Shown one piece after another: positions 62,202 through 64,000 of a stretch of 64,000 bases of DNA; the first letter of the stretch is position 1; each line of letters starts with the position of its first letter. The position numbers and the translations under genes were made by a program. Below the pieces are notes generated by a model. That model worked only from the letters and a program-made list of their open reading frames with translations. It was not told where the DNA came from and did no database searches. The stretch is from Nocardia kruczakiae NBRC 101016 (GTDB taxonomy: Bacteria; Actinomycetota; Actinomycetes; Mycobacteriales; Mycobacteriaceae): the NCBI RefSeq assembly GCF_001612965.1, contig NZ_BDBL01000003.1:186001-250000 (forward strand), written 5' to 3'.

Positions 62202-62241
62202 CAACTAGTTGGTGTATACAAATACTTGATTGATACAAGTA
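62202..62241 (+). promoter_or_regulatory. predicted MarR operators before the efflux operon
   Basis: CAACTAGTTG (62202-62211) is a perfect 10-base palindrome; TACTTG-ATTGATA-CAAGTA (62223-62241) is an inverted repeat with 6-base arms. Both lie about 50-90 bases before the MarR start in an AT-rich island, as expected for autoregulation. Confidence 0.6.
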
Positions 62242-62290
62242 GTTTTCGGCCGATATGCGGTCGAGTGGGCGAAAGCGGGAGGTCCGATAT

Positions 62291-62791
62291 ATGGACAGCG
62301 AGCAGGTGATCGATCAGATCGCCCAGCAGCTGATTCGTCTGGGGCGGATCCGGGAGCGGACGAACGCCCAGGTGGCGGCGACCTCGCACGGCGATATCGA
62401 CCTCTCGGCCTACCGCATCATCTTCCGCCTGCTCTGGGACGGCCCGATGCGCTCCGGCGCGCTGGCCGAGGCCATGTACTCCGACGCCTCCACGATCAGC
62501 CGTCAGGTGGCGGCCCTGGTCAAGCGTGGCCTGTTGCGCCGCGAGGCCGATCCCAGCGACGGCCGCGCCAGCGTCCTGACCGTCACCGACGCCGGCAAGG
62601 AGATGGCCGCCCAGCTGCGCGCGCGGCGCAACGAGATGATCGGCCGCATCCTGACCGACTGGAACGACCCCGACCGCGAGCAGTTCGCGGTCCTGCTGCA
62701 CCGCTTCGTCGACGACTACGAATCCGCACGACCGGCGATACTCACCCTCCCCTCCCCCACGGAAGGCCCTGCGCCGGAGAAGAATTCGTGA
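62291..62791 (+). CDS. MarR family regulator of the efflux gene
   Basis: 166 residues from ATG 62291 with GGGAGG upstream. Winged helix ALAEAMYSDASTISRQVAAL then KRGLLRREADPSDGRASVLT is typical MarR. Its stop overlaps the GTG start of the drug transporter, so the two are one autoregulated operon. Ligand: probably a transported toxic compound. Confidence 0.86.
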   Translation: MDSEQVIDQIAQQLIRLGRIRERTNAQVAATSHGDIDLSAYRIIFRLLWDGPMRSGALAEAMYSDASTISRQVAALVKRGLLRREADPSDGRASVLTVTDAGKEMAAQLRARRNEMIGRILTDWNDPDREQFAVLLHRFVDDYESARPAILTLPSPTEGPAPEKNS

Positions 62792-64000
62792 CCACGACCA
62801 CCCCGGCCGCAGCCGGCACCGCACCGAACGCCGCGGGCTTCACCCACCGGCAGGTACTGGTGATCATGAGCGGCCTGATCCTCGGCATGCTGCTGGCCTC
62901 GCTGGACCAGACCATCGTGTCCACGGCCATCCGCACCATTTCCGACGACCTCAGCGGCTATTCGCTGCAGGCGTGGGTCACCACCGCCTACCTCATCACC
63001 GCCACCCTCAGCACCCCGCTGTACGGGAAATTGTCGGACATGTTGGGGCGCAAGCCCTTCTATCTGGCGGCGATCGCCATCTTCGTCGCCGGATCGCTGC
63101 TGTGCACCATGGCGCAGTCGATGTACGAACTGGCCGCCTTCCGCGCATTCCAGGGGCTGGGCGCGGGTGGACTGATGTCGCTGGCGCTGACCATCATGGG
63201 CGATATCGTCTCGCCGCGTGAGCGCGCCCGCTATCAGGGCTACTTCCTGGCCGTCTTCGGCACCTCGAGCGTCGTGGGGCCCGTGCTGGGCGGCCTGTTC
63301 GCCGGTCAGCCGGCCATTCTGGGCATCGACGGCTGGCGCTGGGTGTTCCTGGTCAACGTCCCGATCGGACTGCTCGCCTTCGCCGTGGTCACCAAGGTCC
63401 TGCAGCTGCCGCGCCGCCCGCATCCCGGTGTGCGAATCGACTGGTGGGGTGTGCTGATGCTCGCGGTCGGCATCGTCCCGCTGCTGGTCGTGGCCGAGCA
63501 GGGCCGGGAATGGGGCTGGGGCAGCCCGGACGCCATCGCCTGCTATCTGGTCGGCGCGGTCGGCGTGCTCGGCTTCGTCGCGGTCGAGGCGAAACTCGGC
63601 GATCTGGCCCTGATTCCGCTGCGGATGTTCAAGAATTCGACCTTCGCTCTGGGCGTGGTCATTTCGTTCGTGGTGGGCGCCGGCATGTTCGGCGGGATCT
63701 CCCTGCTGCCGCAGTATCTGCAGGTGGTGCGCGGATCGAGTCCGACCGTCGCGGGACTCCAGATGCTGCCGATGGTGCTCGGCATGATGACGGCCTCGAT
63801 CATCGCGGGCCAGACCATCTCCCGCACCGGCCGCTACCGTATCTTCCCGCTGATCGGCGCCGGCCTGCTGACGCTCGGACTGTTCCTGCTGCATCTGATC
63901 GGCGCCGACAGCCCGCTGTGGCTGGTGATGATCTTCATGGCGATCACCGGATTCGGCCTCGGCAACCTCATGCAGCCGCTCACGCTGGCATTGCAGAACG
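62788..64000 (+). CDS. EmrB/QacA-type MFS efflux transporter, cut by the window end
   Basis: At least 404 residues from GTG 62788, open at the right edge. DHA2 (14-helix) drug:H+ antiporter: LASLDQTIVSTAIRTI (motif D1), LSDMLGRKPFYLAAI (motif A), RAFQGLGAGGLMSLAL (motif B) and SSVVGPVLGGLF (motif C). Exports drugs or lipids. It is translationally coupled to the MarR regulator (GTGA-type overlap). Roughly the last 100-200 residues lie outside. Confidence 0.88.
   Translation, partial: MTTTTPAAAGTAPNAAGFTHRQVLVIMSGLILGMLLASLDQTIVSTAIRTISDDLSGYSLQAWVTTAYLITATLSTPLYGKLSDMLGRKPFYLAAIAIFVAGSLLCTMAQSMYELAAFRAFQGLGAGGLMSLALTIMGDIVSPRERARYQGYFLAVFGTSSVVGPVLGGLFAGQPAILGIDGWRWVFLVNVPIGLLAFAVVTKVLQLPRRPHPGVRIDWWGVLMLAVGIVPLLVVAEQGREWGWGSPDAIACYLVGAVGVLGFVAVEAKLGDLALIPLRMFKNSTFALGVVISFVVGAGMFGGISLLPQYLQVVRGSSPTVAGLQMLPMVLGMMTASIIAGQTISRTGRYRIFPLIGAGLLTLGLFLLHLIGADSPLWLVMIFMAITGFGLGNLMQPLTLALQN

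Overview
The window is high-GC DNA from a mycolic-acid actinomycete, most likely Nocardia or a close relative. The evidence is the arrangement sigH / rshA-type anti-sigma factor / 24-residue ribosomal protein bL37 at the right end, ESX (type VII) WXG100 proteins, a PknK-type kinase-LuxR regulator, FadD-type ligases and a secreted protein of a kind seen in Nocardia. No tRNA, rRNA, CRISPR array or intact transposase was seen.

Left part (1-12 kb): accessory, defence-like DNA, all on the minus strand. A DUF499 AAA-type ATPase, a small partner and a DUF1156 adenine-methylase-type protein form one operon that runs off the left edge. The methylase seems to start at a CTG codon 58 codons before the first conventional start. 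Next to it a tight three-gene operon encodes a superfamily-1 helicase, a DarT-like DNA ADP-ribosyltransferase and an ADP-ribosylglycohydrolase. A Nudix gene with an in-frame nonsense codon follows.

Middle-left (13-22 kb): a type VII effector cassette (two WXG100-like proteins, a toxin with a C-terminal GH-E nuclease domain, an ankyrin-repeat immunity protein, a YbaB-like protein). Then come a membrane-anchored protein with 11-residue pentapeptide-type repeats flanked by related intergenic repeats, two unidentified small genes, and a scar of broken mobile-element genes (resolvase and MobF relaxase pieces, 20.2-21.6 kb).

Centre (22-45 kb): a monooxygenase-like FAD enzyme / membrane protein / TetR operon, then a large catabolic region. 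It holds a diaminopentanoate-dehydrogenase-like enzyme, an HSL-type esterase, a glutamine-synthetase-like gamma-glutamyl ligase, aldehyde and alcohol dehydrogenases, a gamma-glutamyl hydrolase, a Baeyer-Villiger-type monooxygenase, an acyl-CoA ligase, a PhyH dioxygenase, a class III aminotransferase and an MFS transporter. Four closely related palindromes, which I read as operators of the TetR encoded at 39.2-39.8 kb, lie in the promoters. Together they suggest an inducible route for an amine that passes through a ketone/ester stage. The substrate cannot be read from the sequence.

Right part (45-64 kb): more ordinary chromosomal content. It has a PknK-like regulator, a PucR regulator divergent from a FadD ligase, an Old-Yellow-Enzyme/MarR pair, an AraC regulator, TrmO, a type II NADH dehydrogenase, bL37, the sigH-anti-sigma operon with a sequence-perfect autoregulatory promoter, a YbaK deacylase, and a MarR/EmrB-type efflux operon cut by the right edge. 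Decayed genes (acyl-CoA dehydrogenase, TetR, quinone oxidoreductase) are interspersed.
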